Positions 19,029 to 27,351 of a stretch of 37,141 nucleotides of DNA are shown here, piece by piece. The stretch lies in assembly GCA_937863185.1 (NCBI GenBank), contig CALMEG010000299.1, forward strand, positions 1 through 37,141, read 5' to 3'. The position numbers and the translations under genes were made by a program. The notes below the pieces were generated by a model. It searched no databases. It had not been told where the DNA came from and saw nothing but the letters and a program-made list of their open reading frames with translations. Position 1 is the first letter of the stretch. Each line of letters starts with the position of its first letter. Source of the stretch: an uncultured Paracoccaceae bacterium (GTDB taxonomy: Bacteria > Pseudomonadota > Alphaproteobacteria > Rhodobacterales > Rhodobacteraceae).

Positions 19029-20038
19029 CAGCCAAGATCCTCCGGTGCGGGGGCGTCGCTCATGTCCCACTCGCCAAAGCGGGAGAGGTGGTCGTAATTC
19101 CCCGCCTGACGCACTGATTCCAGCGCGCGCCGCGCGGTAAAGCCGGTCTCTTCGCGCAGATAGGCGGCGATCAGGCGGGTCAGCCCGGTTTGCGTTTCGG
19201 CGATCGGTTGGGGGGTTACGGCGATCCGGGCGGTCAGCCCCTCGCCGCCCAGATGGAAATAGCTCAGCCGCGACACGGCGCAGGGGCCAAGATCGGGAAA
19301 TGCCCCGCGTTCGACCATCACCGCCTCAAGCAGCAACTGCTTGTCGAAGGCATCGACCTGCTTTTCGGTGGGGGGGCGGCCGGATTTGTAGTCAAGAACA
19401 TGCACGCTGCCGTCATGCAGAAGGTCGATCCGGTCGGGTGTTGCGGTCAGCCGGAAGGCGGGCGTGCGCAGATCCAGCGCGCCCTTGCGCTCGATCACGG
19501 CGGGGCTGCCTTCGCGGGCGCGCAGGGCCTCATCCGCGATGAATTGCGCGCTGATCCGCCCGATCCGGGCCAGCCAAAGCCGCTGTGCACTGGGCCAGGG
19601 GATCTCCTGGCCCAGCACCTCTTCGGAGATGCGCATCAGGCGGGCCTCTGCGGGGCCCGGCTCTTCCCCGGCGGGGCGTTCGCGCACGAAACGCTCGATG
19701 ATCCTGTGCAGAACCTGGCCTCGCAGGCGCGGGTCGGGTTCGGGCAACAGCGGATCGAGCGGTCGAAGCCGCAGGATCCGCTCGGCATAGACGGCATAGG
19801 GGTCGCGGATCAGCGTCTTGATCGCGGTCACCGGCAATTCGCGCGGGCGTGCCGTGGCCGGGGGCCGGGGCGAGGGGCGGCGCGCGCGCGCAAGCACCTC
19901 CGTCGGACGGTCGAGCGTGCGGGCCATGCCAAGCCAGGTGCAGCCGCGTGCCTCCATCGCGGCAAGGGCCTCGGGGCCTTCGGCATCGGGCAAGCCGCGC
20001 AGCAGGTTCGTCAGCCGGTTCAGCCAGCGGGAAGGCAC
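19028..20038 (-). CDS. addB: AddB, C-terminal nuclease part (separated by frame change)
   Basis: This frame encodes the last ~336 residues of AddB but lacks a normal start; the first usable codon is a GTG at 20038 with no convincing ribosome site. The conserved sequence actually continues upstream in this frame to about 20062 (RRDADAETVPSRWLNRL). It contains the PD-(D/E)XK nuclease region: RGQVLHRIIERF, TATPDRIDLL and LDYKSGRPPTEKQ, with the Asp and Asp-Tyr-Lys catalytic residues intact. The stop overlaps the addA start. If the frame change upstream is real, this part could be made only by frameshifting, internal initiation or not at all. Confidence 0.85.
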   Translation of the reverse strand: MPSRWLNRLTNLLRGLPDAEGPEALAAMEARGCTWLGMARTLDRPTEVLARARRPSPRPPATARPRELPVTAIKTLIRDPYAVYAERILRLRPLDPLLPEPDPRLRGQVLHRIIERFVRERPAGEEPGPAEARLMRISEEVLGQEIPWPSAQRLWLARIGRISAQFIADEALRAREGSPAVIERKGALDLRTPAFRLTATPDRIDLLHDGSVHVLDYKSGRPPTEKQVDAFDKQLLLEAVMVERGAFPDLGPCAVSRLSYFHLGGEGLTARIAVTPQPIAETQTGLTRLIAAYLREETGFTARRALESVRQAGNYDHLSRFGEWDMSDAPAPEDLG

Positions 20039-21987
20039 GGTTTCGGCATCCGCGTCGCGCCGCGCGGTTGCCGGGCCATGAGACGCGCGCGGCTAAGCAC
20101 GACGCGCGGCGCGGCGATCCCGCGCTGGAAGTCATGCGCCGAAAGGCCGATCTGCCGTTCGGGCAGCAAAAGCCCGGACTCGAGCCGCATCCGGCGGCTC
20201 AGCCACGGATCGGGGGCGGGCATCGCGGGCCAGACCCCCTCGTTCAGCCCCGCCAGCACCACAAGATCGGCCGAAAGCACCCGCGCCTCCAGCGTGCCGA
20301 GGATGAGGATGCCCGAACGCCCGGCGCTTGCCGCGCGCACCTGGCCGGCGCGCAGAAGGCCCTGCACCAGATCGGTGTATTGCGCGGGGGAATAATCGCC
20401 CCCGGCCGGGGCTTCGCGGATCAGGTCCTGAAAGACGCGCAGGGCCTCCTGGCCGGGTTCCCGTGCCCAAAGCTCGCTTGCGCCGACGCTGCCGCCGGGC
20501 CCGGCGGCAAGGCTGCCGGCAAGGGCCATATGTGTCTCTATACAGGCGGAAAGCGGGGCTTTTTCGGCCGGCATGGCCATGTCGATGCAGGCCCCCAGCC
20601 AGTCCACCCAGTCGTGCCGCGCCTGTTCATCCGACCGCGCCGCCCAGGCCTGAAGGGAGGCGGCATCGGGGAAGGCGGGGCCGTGGCGGCGCAGGTGCAA
20701 CTCCAACTCGCGCGTGAAGCGCAGATGCGGGCCGCGCAGCGCCGATCCGGTGGCCGTGAGTGGATGCTTCAGCAAAACAAGCAACTGCTCCAGCGTCAGC
20801 CTGCGCCCCATCGCACCCGCCACATGGCGCAGGAACCGCCCCGCGGCGGTCAGCGACAAGGGCTCGCCCGCGCTGTCATCGGGCAGGATGCCCCAACGGT
20901 CGAGCGCGGCGGTGACGCGCCGCGCCAGCATCCGGTCGGGCGTGATCAGTGCGGCCTCGGTGCCGGTTTCGGCGGCCTCGCGCAGCACCAGCGCGATGGC
21001 AAGCGCCTCCTGGCGCGGATCGGGCGCCTCGATCAGGGTCAGGTCCTGGGTCGCGCCGGGCAGATCGCGCAGGCTGCGGCCTTCCTGCATCCATTGGTCC
21101 GTCACCGGCGCGGGCCGCAGCGCAAGCGAGATCAGCGCATTGCGCCGCGCCGACGGTTCTGGCGCCGCGAGCCATGGCGTGACCTGCCCCGGCCCGAGAT
21201 CCAGCGCCTGCATCAGCGCGGCAAAGCGGTATTGCGGATGATCCTCGGCAGGAAAAGCGCCAGAACAGAGACTGTTCCATACCGCCGCGGGCATCGAGAA
21301 GTCGAACCCCGGAAGCACGACATAGCCGTTCTTCAGCCCCGCCACCGCCTGCATCAGAAGCGATGTCGCCCCGCGAGAGCCGGTCGATCCGGCGATGATC
21401 ACCGGATCGGCGGGCGGGGCGTCTTGCCACTGGCGCACCAGATGCTCGACGATGCGGCGCTGGCGGCCATCGGGATCGGGCAGCGCGTCACGCTCGAAAT
21501 AGCGGGTGACGATGCGGATGAACGCCAGGCTACGGCGCCAGTGTTCGGCATGGGTCTCGGCAATGTCGAGCCGCTCCAACGCCTCGGGCGTGACGCCTTC
21601 GTGCTGCATCTCGGCCAGAAGCGTGGCCAGGCTGTCGGCCAGATCGAAATGCCCCCGGCCGGGGGCGAAATCGGGCAGGCTGTGGCTTAGCCCGTCGACC
21701 AGCCGGGCCAGTTCCAGCCGCCGCCGCAGGGGCGGGACCGCGGGCTCTGTCCCGGCAAGCGGATCGCGCCCCAGATCGGTGACCAGCCGGATGCGGGGCA
21801 ACAGCCGCGCGCCATGGCGGTCGAACTCCTCGCGCACGCGCCGCTGCATCCGGCCCGAGTTCACATAAAGCCGCACGCGGGCCATTGCCTCGGGCGGGTG
21901 ATCGCGCATCCGTTCGATCAGCCCGGCGACAAGCGCCTTGGGGAAATCCGTTCCGAGGGGCAGGGCGAAAAGGCGCGGCTCAGCCAT
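20020..21987 (-). CDS. addB: AddB, N-terminal part ending in a frameshift
   Basis: 655 residues from ATG 21987, which overlaps the murU stop by eight bases. It covers the inactive-helicase-like region of alphaproteobacterial AddB (FALPLGTDFPKALVAGL at the start; AGSTGSRGATS, an altered P-loop, mid-protein; then VVLAGLNEGVWP and IGLSAHDFQRG). After VVLSRA (to about 20086) the reading departs from the family and runs 21 codons of unrelated sequence to a TGA at 20022. The nuclease half continues one frame back. Removing 23 bp (20061-20083) would give a single 978-residue protein of normal length. I therefore regard addB as one gene interrupted by a small insertion, or less likely by an assembly error. 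Confidence 0.88.
   Translation of the reverse strand: MAEPRLFALPLGTDFPKALVAGLIERMRDHPPEAMARVRLYVNSGRMQRRVREEFDRHGARLLPRIRLVTDLGRDPLAGTEPAVPPLRRRLELARLVDGLSHSLPDFAPGRGHFDLADSLATLLAEMQHEGVTPEALERLDIAETHAEHWRRSLAFIRIVTRYFERDALPDPDGRQRRIVEHLVRQWQDAPPADPVIIAGSTGSRGATSLLMQAVAGLKNGYVVLPGFDFSMPAAVWNSLCSGAFPAEDHPQYRFAALMQALDLGPGQVTPWLAAPEPSARRNALISLALRPAPVTDQWMQEGRSLRDLPGATQDLTLIEAPDPRQEALAIALVLREAAETGTEAALITPDRMLARRVTAALDRWGILPDDSAGEPLSLTAAGRFLRHVAGAMGRRLTLEQLLVLLKHPLTATGSALRGPHLRFTRELELHLRRHGPAFPDAASLQAWAARSDEQARHDWVDWLGACIDMAMPAEKAPLSACIETHMALAGSLAAGPGGSVGASELWAREPGQEALRVFQDLIREAPAGGDYSPAQYTDLVQGLLRAGQVRAASAGRSGILILGTLEARVLSADLVVLAGLNEGVWPAMPAPDPWLSRRMRLESGLLLPERQIGLSAHDFQRGIAAPRVVLSRARLMARQPRGATRMPKPCLPAG
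20061..20083. other. 23-bp frame-breaking insertion in addB with CGCGCG direct repeats
   Basis: The hexamer CGCGCG occurs at 20061-20066 and again at 20084-20089, with 17 bases between. Deleting one repeat plus the 17 bases joins VVLSRA to RRDADAETVPSRW in frame, which is how AddB normally reads. The 17-base filler has no copy in the flanking sequence, so it is not a simple tandem duplication. Confidence 0.7.
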
Positions 21988-22669
21988 CGGCGGCCCCAAG
22001 CATGCGTTCGGCCAGGGCGATGCTTTCGGGCCGGCCCACATCGCACCATCCGCCCGCATGAACCATGCCGAAGGCGCGCCCAGCTTCGATCAGCCGATCC
22101 CAGTGCCGGTTGAGCGAGAATGCCGCCCCCTCGATCGCCTCCAGCCCGTCCGGGTCCACGATCTGGGCGCCGGTATAGACGTAATCGCCGCCGCGCCGGA
22201 TGCGGCCATCGGGGGACAGGCTGAAATCGCCCTTGCCGCCATGGCCCGATGCGCGTTCGGGCGGGACAAGCGCCAGAAGCGCCCCCATTGCGGCCCCGTC
22301 CCATGCGGCGCGCAGCTGCGCAACCGGGTTCGGCCCGGTCCAGACCGCATCGGTGTTCAGCGTGAAGACCGGCCCCTGCCCCAGAAGCGGCAGCGCCTTG
22401 CGCAGTCCGCCGCCGGTTTCAAGGATCTCGTCCTCATGCGACAGCAGGATGCCGCGCCCGGCAAGATGCGCCGCGATCTGTTCGGCGCGGTAATGCGTGT
22501 TGGCCACGATGCGCGCCACCCCGGCCCCTTGGGCAAGGTCGAGCGCATGGTCGATCAGCGCCCGGCCCGCCCCCGGGATCAGGGGCTTCGGTCGGTCGGC
22601 GGTCAGCGTGCCCATCCGCGTGCCGAAACCGGCCGCAAACAACATCAACGCATCGGGTGCTGCGCGCAT
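21980..22669 (-). CDS. murU: Sugar-1-phosphate nucleotidyltransferase, MurU-like
   Basis: A 229-residue nucleotidyltransferase of the NTP_transferase fold. The signature LFAAGFGTRMG (residues about 10-20) with KPLIP shortly after binds the nucleotide; TLNTDAVW provides the metal-binding Asp; GGWCDVGRPES is the C-terminal cap. I choose ATG 22669 (AAAGGA upstream); ATG 22645, overlapping the amgK stop as TGATG, is possible but would remove residues common in relatives. Directly after amgK, it should convert MurNAc-1-phosphate to UDP-MurNAc in cell-wall recycling that bypasses de novo, fosfomycin-sensitive synthesis, as shown in Pseudomonas. A mannose-1-phosphate guanylyltransferase is the main alternative. 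Confidence 0.85.
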   Translation of the reverse strand: MRAAPDALMLFAAGFGTRMGTLTADRPKPLIPGAGRALIDHALDLAQGAGVARIVANTHYRAEQIAAHLAGRGILLSHEDEILETGGGLRKALPLLGQGPVFTLNTDAVWTGPNPVAQLRAAWDGAAMGALLALVPPERASGHGGKGDFSLSPDGRIRRGGDYVYTGAQIVDPDGLEAIEGAAFSLNRHWDRLIEAGRAFGMVHAGGWCDVGRPESIALAERMLGAADG

Positions 22670-23664
22670 TGGCGTTTGATCCTTTCCAGCCGTTCGGCGG
22701 TGGGCGCGGGGAAGGCCGCGCCCAGAACGCGGGCGATTCCGGCCAATTCGGGATGGGCCGCGTTCCGCTCGATATAGCGCCATGTCCGGGGGATAAGGTC
22801 GACGTAATGCGCCTTGCCCATCGCCATGCATAGCCGTGCGAAAACGCCCAGGATCCGGACCGAGCGTTGCAGCCCCAGAAGGGCGTAGATCGCCTCGAAT
22901 CGACCCTGTTCCAGCCCTTTTTGCTGCGCATAGCGCCCGCGCTCGGCCCGTTCGACCGCGGGCGAGACATCGCGCCGCGCATCTTGCAGTGCGGACACGA
23001 GGTCATAGGCCGGGTGGGCGGCCACCGCATCCTGGAAGTCCAGCAGCCCGAGCCGCGCCACACCCGACCGCGCGGGCAGCCAGATGAGGTTCTCGGCGTG
23101 GAAATCCCGCAGCGCGGTCACGGGTTTTTCGTGGTCCAGCCGGGTATAGGCCTCCTGGATCAGCGCGGGCAGATCGCCGGCCGCGCCGGAGGCGGGGGCG
23201 CGGATGCCGGGCAGATACTGCTCGGCCGCAAGCCCGGTCATGGCGCCAAGCGCGGGGTCGTCAAGCGGCGCCAGCCCGGCCGGCGGTGCGTGGCGGTGCA
23301 GGTCGAGCAGGAAATCCGTGACCGCGGCATAAAGCGGCGCTTCGCGCGTGGGATCGGCGGCGATCAGGCGGGCGAGAAGATCATCGCCCAGGTCCTCAAG
23401 CAGCAAAAGCCCCTCGGCCGCCCTGTCCGACAGGATGCGGGGCGCGGAATAGCCCCGCGCGGCCAGCCATTCGGCCATATCGGTGAAACGGCGCACATCG
23501 TCGGCAGCCTCGGGGGGGCTGTCCATCAGCACAGCGCGCTGCCCCGCAAGGCTCAGCCGTTCATAGCGGCGGGCCGAGGCATCGCCTGCCAGGGGCGCGC
23601 GCCCTGCCGCGCCCCAGCCGGCGGCTGCCAGGAAGGCGCGGATCGTGTTATCCCGACCGTTCAT
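22645..23664 (-). CDS. amgK: Anomeric MurNAc/GlcNAc kinase, AmgK-like
   Basis: A 339-residue aminoglycoside-phosphotransferase-fold kinase. The catalytic loop is LRDFHAENLIWLP and the metal-binding segment is LLDFQDAVAAHPAYDLVSALQDARRDV; the N-lobe shows GDASARRYERL and LLLLEDLGDDLL. These features and the position between tsaE and a MurU-like gene match AmgK, which phosphorylates recovered MurNAc at C1. The start ATG at 23664 overlaps the tsaE stop (ATGA), and the 3' end overlaps murU by 25 bases, so the three are tightly coupled. Confidence 0.87.
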   Translation of the reverse strand: MNGRDNTIRAFLAAAGWGAAGRAPLAGDASARRYERLSLAGQRAVLMDSPPEAADDVRRFTDMAEWLAARGYSAPRILSDRAAEGLLLLEDLGDDLLARLIAADPTREAPLYAAVTDFLLDLHRHAPPAGLAPLDDPALGAMTGLAAEQYLPGIRAPASGAAGDLPALIQEAYTRLDHEKPVTALRDFHAENLIWLPARSGVARLGLLDFQDAVAAHPAYDLVSALQDARRDVSPAVERAERGRYAQQKGLEQGRFEAIYALLGLQRSVRILGVFARLCMAMGKAHYVDLIPRTWRYIERNAAHPELAGIARVLGAAFPAPTAERLERIKRQCAQHPMR

Positions 23665-24155
23665 GCGCGGGCCCCCTGGAAGGCGGGGGCGAGTTTGCTC
23701 CAGCGCGTGGCATCGCCTTCCAGCGTGACGATGCGCCCCTCGCCATCGGCCGAGGGCGCGAAGCTCAACCAAAGCGCATCGGCGGGTGCAAGCCCGGCCA
23801 GCCGGTCGGGCCATTCAATCAGGCAGATCGCGGTCTCGAACGCCTCATCCAGCCCAAGCTCGCACAGCTCGTCCGGGTGGCCCAGGCGGTAAAGATCGGC
23901 GTGCCAGATCTCGGCCCCGTCCGTGTCATAGACCTGGACAAGCGTGAATGTGGGCGAGGGCACGTCCTCGGCCCGGCCCGAGGCCGCCAGCCGCGCCTGG
24001 ATCAGCGCGCGGGCGAAATGCGTCTTGCCCGCGCCGATCGCGCCGGACAGCAGCAGCGTATCGCCGGGCGCGAGAAGCGGCGCTATCCACTGGCCAAGGC
24101 GCGTGGTGGCCTCGGGGTCGGGCAGGGTGACGGAGAGGGGAAGGACGAACTGCAT
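23661..24155 (-). CDS. tsaE: tRNA threonylcarbamoyladenosine biosynthesis ATPase TsaE
   Basis: A 164-residue P-loop protein. Walker A is GAIGAGKT (residues about 38-45), followed by VPSPTFTLVQVY and WHADLYRLGHPDEL, then LIEWPDRL, all diagnostic for TsaE (YjeE). It is the ATPase that supports TsaB-TsaD in making the universal t6A modification at position 37 of ANN-decoding tRNAs. The ATG at 24155 lacks a close strong ribosome site; a GGATAAA lies about 10 bases away. The C-terminal 25 residues extend past the usual end. It is the first of the overlapping tsaE-amgK-murU trio. Confidence 0.95.
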   Translation of the reverse strand: MQFVLPLSVTLPDPEATTRLGQWIAPLLAPGDTLLLSGAIGAGKTHFARALIQARLAASGRAEDVPSPTFTLVQVYDTDGAEIWHADLYRLGHPDELCELGLDEAFETAICLIEWPDRLAGLAPADALWLSFAPSADGEGRIVTLEGDATRWSKLAPAFQGARA

Positions 24156-24211
24156 GGCGGCAGTTTTATCCCCCTCGGCCGGGGCCGCAAGGTGGATTGC
24201 GCCGAACCCGC

Positions 24212-25795
24212 TCAGGCTCCGGCGGCAACGGGCAGGGCGGGGCTGCCCGCGCGCCCGGCCGTGTCCATGCCCGGCAGCGGCGCGGGCGTGAATGCTGCCA
24301 GCGTCGCGCCGCCGTTCAGCGACACGAAGCGGCAGGACACCGCGCGCCCGTCGCGCAGACTGACCCTGGCGCCAAGCGGCGGCCTTTGCCCGATCCGGGT
24401 GGCATAGTCGCGCACATTGGCCCAAAGCGGCGAGGCTTCGCATTGTTCCTGCCAGACGCGCACCGCATCCATCACCGTCACGCGCCCCAGCGTCTCGCCC
24501 GGGTCGAAGTTCCACAGCCGCGCGAAGGCCGCGTTCGAGACGACCAGATCGCCCGAGGGCTGGAACACCGCCACCGCCTCTTCCAGCGCCTCGAGCACCT
24601 CCTGGCCCAGCTCCAGTTCGCTGCGGAACCGCCGTGTCAGGGACACTTCGGAAGAGATGTCCTCGAACAGAAAGGCGATCGCGCCGTCGGGATGTGGACG
24701 GCCCGTCACGCGATAGGTCTGCCCCGAGGGAAGCGACCAGGTTTCGGTATGAAAGCCCGCCGCACTGGCTTGTTCAAGCGCGGTCATCTGCTGGCGCCAA
24801 CTGCGGTAATCCTTGGGCTCGGGCATCATCCGCGCCTCGCGCAGGCGGTCGAGAAAGGCATAAAGCGTGGGCCGCCCCGACAGGAATTCCGCGCCAAGCT
24901 GCGTCAGGTCGATCAGCGCGGGATTGGACAGCTGCAACTGGCGCTGGCCATCGAAGATCGCCAGTCCTATCGGCAGATCCGCGAAGGTCTTGGTCAGGGT
25001 CTGCACGAATTCCCGCAACGAGCGTTCCGCGCGCACCGTGGCATCCGCGGGCAGCGCGAAATGCACCGAGCCGCCGTCATGGGGAAGGCCGTGGCAATCG
25101 AACCATGCCGGGCCGCCGCACTCTGTCATGGCCTTCATCCGCCGCGGGCCGGCGGCGCCGGCGGCGGGGGGCTGGTCGAACAGGCGCGGCAGGGGCCATG
25201 CCAGGACGCCGCTTTCACCGTCAAGCGCGCCGGAGCGGGCCAGATAGGCCCGGTTGGCCCAGACCACCTGCCCCGCCGCATCCTCGCGCCAGGACAGCGC
25301 GGGCGACAGATCGGCGATCTGGCGCAGCAGATCAAGCTCATCCTCAAGCGCGCGGTGCGACAGCGTATCAACAAGCACGCCATGCCCTTCGGCCTGCGGG
25401 TCGATCAGGGTGATGCGCGCCAGCCCGTTCACATCCTCGGCGATCAGCCGCATGGCGCCCGCCTGTGCCACCAGCTCTATCCGGCCCTGCTGCGCAAGCG
25501 CGCCGATCGCGTCGCAAAAGCCCGCAAAGCGCGGCGCCAGAAAACCCGCCAGCCGCGCCCAGTCGGTGCGGCCTGCGGGCGCCGCGTTCAGAAGCGCGCG
25601 CGCGGGGGCGGTTGCGTCCAGCAAGTCCTGATCCTCGAACAGGAAGATCGTCTCTTCCAGCGCGGGCAGCGTGACGGCATTGCGCGTGCGCGGCCCGATC
25701 CGGTCCAGCAGCACCGCGATGATCATCAGCGCGATCACGCCCGAGCCGACCGAGGTTGCCACAATCACCAGCGCCAGAACCCAATGCTCATACAT
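24212..25795 (-). CDS. Membrane-anchored multi-PAS protein without kinase domain
   Basis: A 527-residue protein. One N-terminal transmembrane segment (residues about 7-30) is followed by cytosolic PAS-like units: near 155-190 (ADLSPALSWREDAAGQVVWAN), 270-380 (LPIGLAIFDGQRQLQLSNPAL, with a C-cap ending IAFLFEDISSE), and 400-490 (LEEAVAVFQPSGDLVVSNAAF). No HisKA H-box, ATPase N/G boxes, GGDEF or EAL motif is present; the protein ends soon after the last PAS in an Ala/Pro-rich tail. ATG 25795 has AGG just upstream. It lies 76 bp downstream of regB on the same strand, so I infer a co-expressed accessory sensor or scaffold. The molecular function is unknown. Confidence 0.85.
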   Translation of the reverse strand: MYEHWVLALVIVATSVGSGVIALMIIAVLLDRIGPRTRNAVTLPALEETIFLFEDQDLLDATAPARALLNAAPAGRTDWARLAGFLAPRFAGFCDAIGALAQQGRIELVAQAGAMRLIAEDVNGLARITLIDPQAEGHGVLVDTLSHRALEDELDLLRQIADLSPALSWREDAAGQVVWANRAYLARSGALDGESGVLAWPLPRLFDQPPAAGAAGPRRMKAMTECGGPAWFDCHGLPHDGGSVHFALPADATVRAERSLREFVQTLTKTFADLPIGLAIFDGQRQLQLSNPALIDLTQLGAEFLSGRPTLYAFLDRLREARMMPEPKDYRSWRQQMTALEQASAAGFHTETWSLPSGQTYRVTGRPHPDGAIAFLFEDISSEVSLTRRFRSELELGQEVLEALEEAVAVFQPSGDLVVSNAAFARLWNFDPGETLGRVTVMDAVRVWQEQCEASPLWANVRDYATRIGQRPPLGARVSLRDGRAVSCRFVSLNGGATLAAFTPAPLPGMDTAGRAGSPALPVAAGA

Positions 25796-25871
25796 CCTGA
25801 CCGCCCTTTCATTGCCGCCCCGGTCCGAGCATTCGCAATGAAAGGTTAACGCGCCGTTAAGCCTGTTTCCC

Positions 25872-27263
25872 TTACTCCGATATCAACACGTTTTCACCAA
25901 GCGCGGGATTGTCCGGCGCCTCGATCCGTTCGATGGGCCAGATGGCCTCGACCACCGCGCCCGAGCGGGCCGGCGCCTCGGAGCCTTTCAGGAACGGATC
26001 GGTGCCGTTGAAGAACCGCAGCCGCGCGCCGGTGCGTTCCAGAAGCGTCTTGGCGATGAACAGCCCAAGGCCCATGCCCTCGTATTCCGGGCGGGGGTTG
26101 CGGTCTGCCTCGGCGCGGCGCGTGCTCAGGAACGGCTCGCCGATCCGGCCCAGAAGTCCGGACGGATAGCCCGCCCCGTCATCCGAGATCCGCAGGGTCA
26201 GTTCCGTATCGCTCCAGATGGCGTCGATCCAGACGGTGGATTGCGCGAAATCCACCGCGTTCTGGACAAGGTTGCGGATTGCATGGATCAGTTCGGGATA
26301 GCGGAAAATCGTCGGCTGGCGCTCGCTGGCTCCGGTCGCGGGCGCCAGGTCGAACAGAATCTCCTTGCCGCGTTCCAGATGCGGCTCGGCCGCTTCGCGC
26401 AGAACGGCCAGAAGGGGGGCGCTGCGCAGATGCAGATCCTCTTTGCCCGCCCGGCCCATCGAGCGCAGGATGTCGCGGCACCGATCCGCCTGATCGCGGA
26501 TCAGGATCGCGTCCTCTTTCAGCAGGGGCTGATCGCCAAGCTCGTCCGCAAGCTCGGCCGAGACAAGCTTGATCGTCGCAAGGGGGGTGCCCAGCTCATG
26601 CGCGGCGGCGGCGACGACCCCGCCAAGGTCCGTCAGCTTCTGTTCGCGCGCAAGGGCCATCTGCGTGGCCAGAAGCGCATCGCCCATCGCGTGGATTTCC
26701 TGCGCGACCCGGTGGGCATAGACGCCCAGGAACACGACCCCGATCACGATCGCAAGCCAGTAGCCGAATTCCACCACCGGCGGCACGGCGATCAGCATGC
26801 CCGAAGTGGTCATCAGCGGGGCATGTACCCAAGCTGCGATCGAGATCATCACGATCGTCGCCAGACCGAGAAGGATGGTCGGGCGTTTTTGCAGCGCCGT
26901 CGCCGCGATCGTGACGGGCACCAGGATCAAGAGCGCGAAGGGGTTGTTCAACCCGCCCGTCAGCGCCAGCAGCAAGGCCAGCTGGGCGGTATCGAACAGC
27001 AGTGTCACCATGGCTTCGGTTTCGGTCAGCCGCTTGTTCTCGGGGAACAGGAAGATCGACACGAGATTGGCCGCGACGGCTGCCCCCACCGTCATCAGGC
27101 ACAGGCCAAGATCAAGCGCGATGTCATAACAGCACCAGGCCACGAAGATCGCGGCAAGCTGCCCGACGATGGCGGTCCAACGCAGATAGATCAATGTGCG
27201 CAGGCGAACCCAGTCCTGGTGCGTTTCGTGCGGCTGTGCGCCGACGGGAAGGAACTGGTTCAT
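25872..27263 (-). CDS. regB: Redox sensor histidine kinase RegB/PrrB
   Basis: A 463-residue kinase matching Rhodobacter RegB in length. Six transmembrane segments fill residues about 25-185, and the quinone-sensing heptapeptide GGLNNPF is at 103-109. The H-box AAAAHELGTPLATI puts the phospho-accepting His at 222. The redox-active Cys sits at 262 in ADRCRDILR. The ATPase has NLVQNAVDFA (N box), DDGAGYP (G1) and GMGLGLFIAK (G2). The ATG at 27263 follows AGGACGC. RegB phosphorylates RegA when respiration falls, controlling photosynthesis, respiration, carbon and nitrogen fixation genes. It is divergent from senC-regA, the classical arrangement. Confidence 0.97.
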   Translation of the reverse strand: MNQFLPVGAQPHETHQDWVRLRTLIYLRWTAIVGQLAAIFVAWCCYDIALDLGLCLMTVGAAVAANLVSIFLFPENKRLTETEAMVTLLFDTAQLALLLALTGGLNNPFALLILVPVTIAATALQKRPTILLGLATIVMISIAAWVHAPLMTTSGMLIAVPPVVEFGYWLAIVIGVVFLGVYAHRVAQEIHAMGDALLATQMALAREQKLTDLGGVVAAAAHELGTPLATIKLVSAELADELGDQPLLKEDAILIRDQADRCRDILRSMGRAGKEDLHLRSAPLLAVLREAAEPHLERGKEILFDLAPATGASERQPTIFRYPELIHAIRNLVQNAVDFAQSTVWIDAIWSDTELTLRISDDGAGYPSGLLGRIGEPFLSTRRAEADRNPRPEYEGMGLGLFIAKTLLERTGARLRFFNGTDPFLKGSEAPARSGAVVEAIWPIERIEAPDNPALGENVLISE

Positions 27264-27294
27264 GATGCGTCCTGATATCACATTTTCGCGCAAA

Positions 27295-27331
27295 TGCATT
27301 GATAGTAGGGCTGTGCTGCGCGATCAATGCA
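27295..27331. promoter_or_regulatory. Perfect 9-bp inverted repeat in the regB-senC divergent region
   Basis: TGCATTGAT at 27295-27303 is matched by its exact complement ATCAATGCA at 27323-27331, with 19 bases between. The pair sits centrally in the 88-bp divergent region. A TTGATA at 27299-27304 on the plus strand and a TTGATC on the minus strand could serve as -35 elements, so a protein bound here could control both promoters. The half-sites contain TTGAT, but the 19-base spacing rules out a normal FNR box (4 bases). Confidence 0.5.
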
Positions 27332-27351
27332 CGACGCCGAACACTCAGGAT

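Noticed and set aside
20020-20092. Programmed -1 frameshifting in addB
   Set aside because: I see no canonical slippery heptamer or downstream stem in the overlap, and the restored protein is explained exactly by removing 23 bp.
25139-25200. Second copy of the gltD GC-palindromic element inside the PAS protein gene
   Set aside because: The segment is GC-rich and encodes a Pro/Ala/Gly linker but lacks the same palindromes or sequence.
27295-27331. FNR/FnrL box in the regB-senC region
   Set aside because: The TTGAT and ATCAA half-sites are 19 or more bases apart instead of 4.
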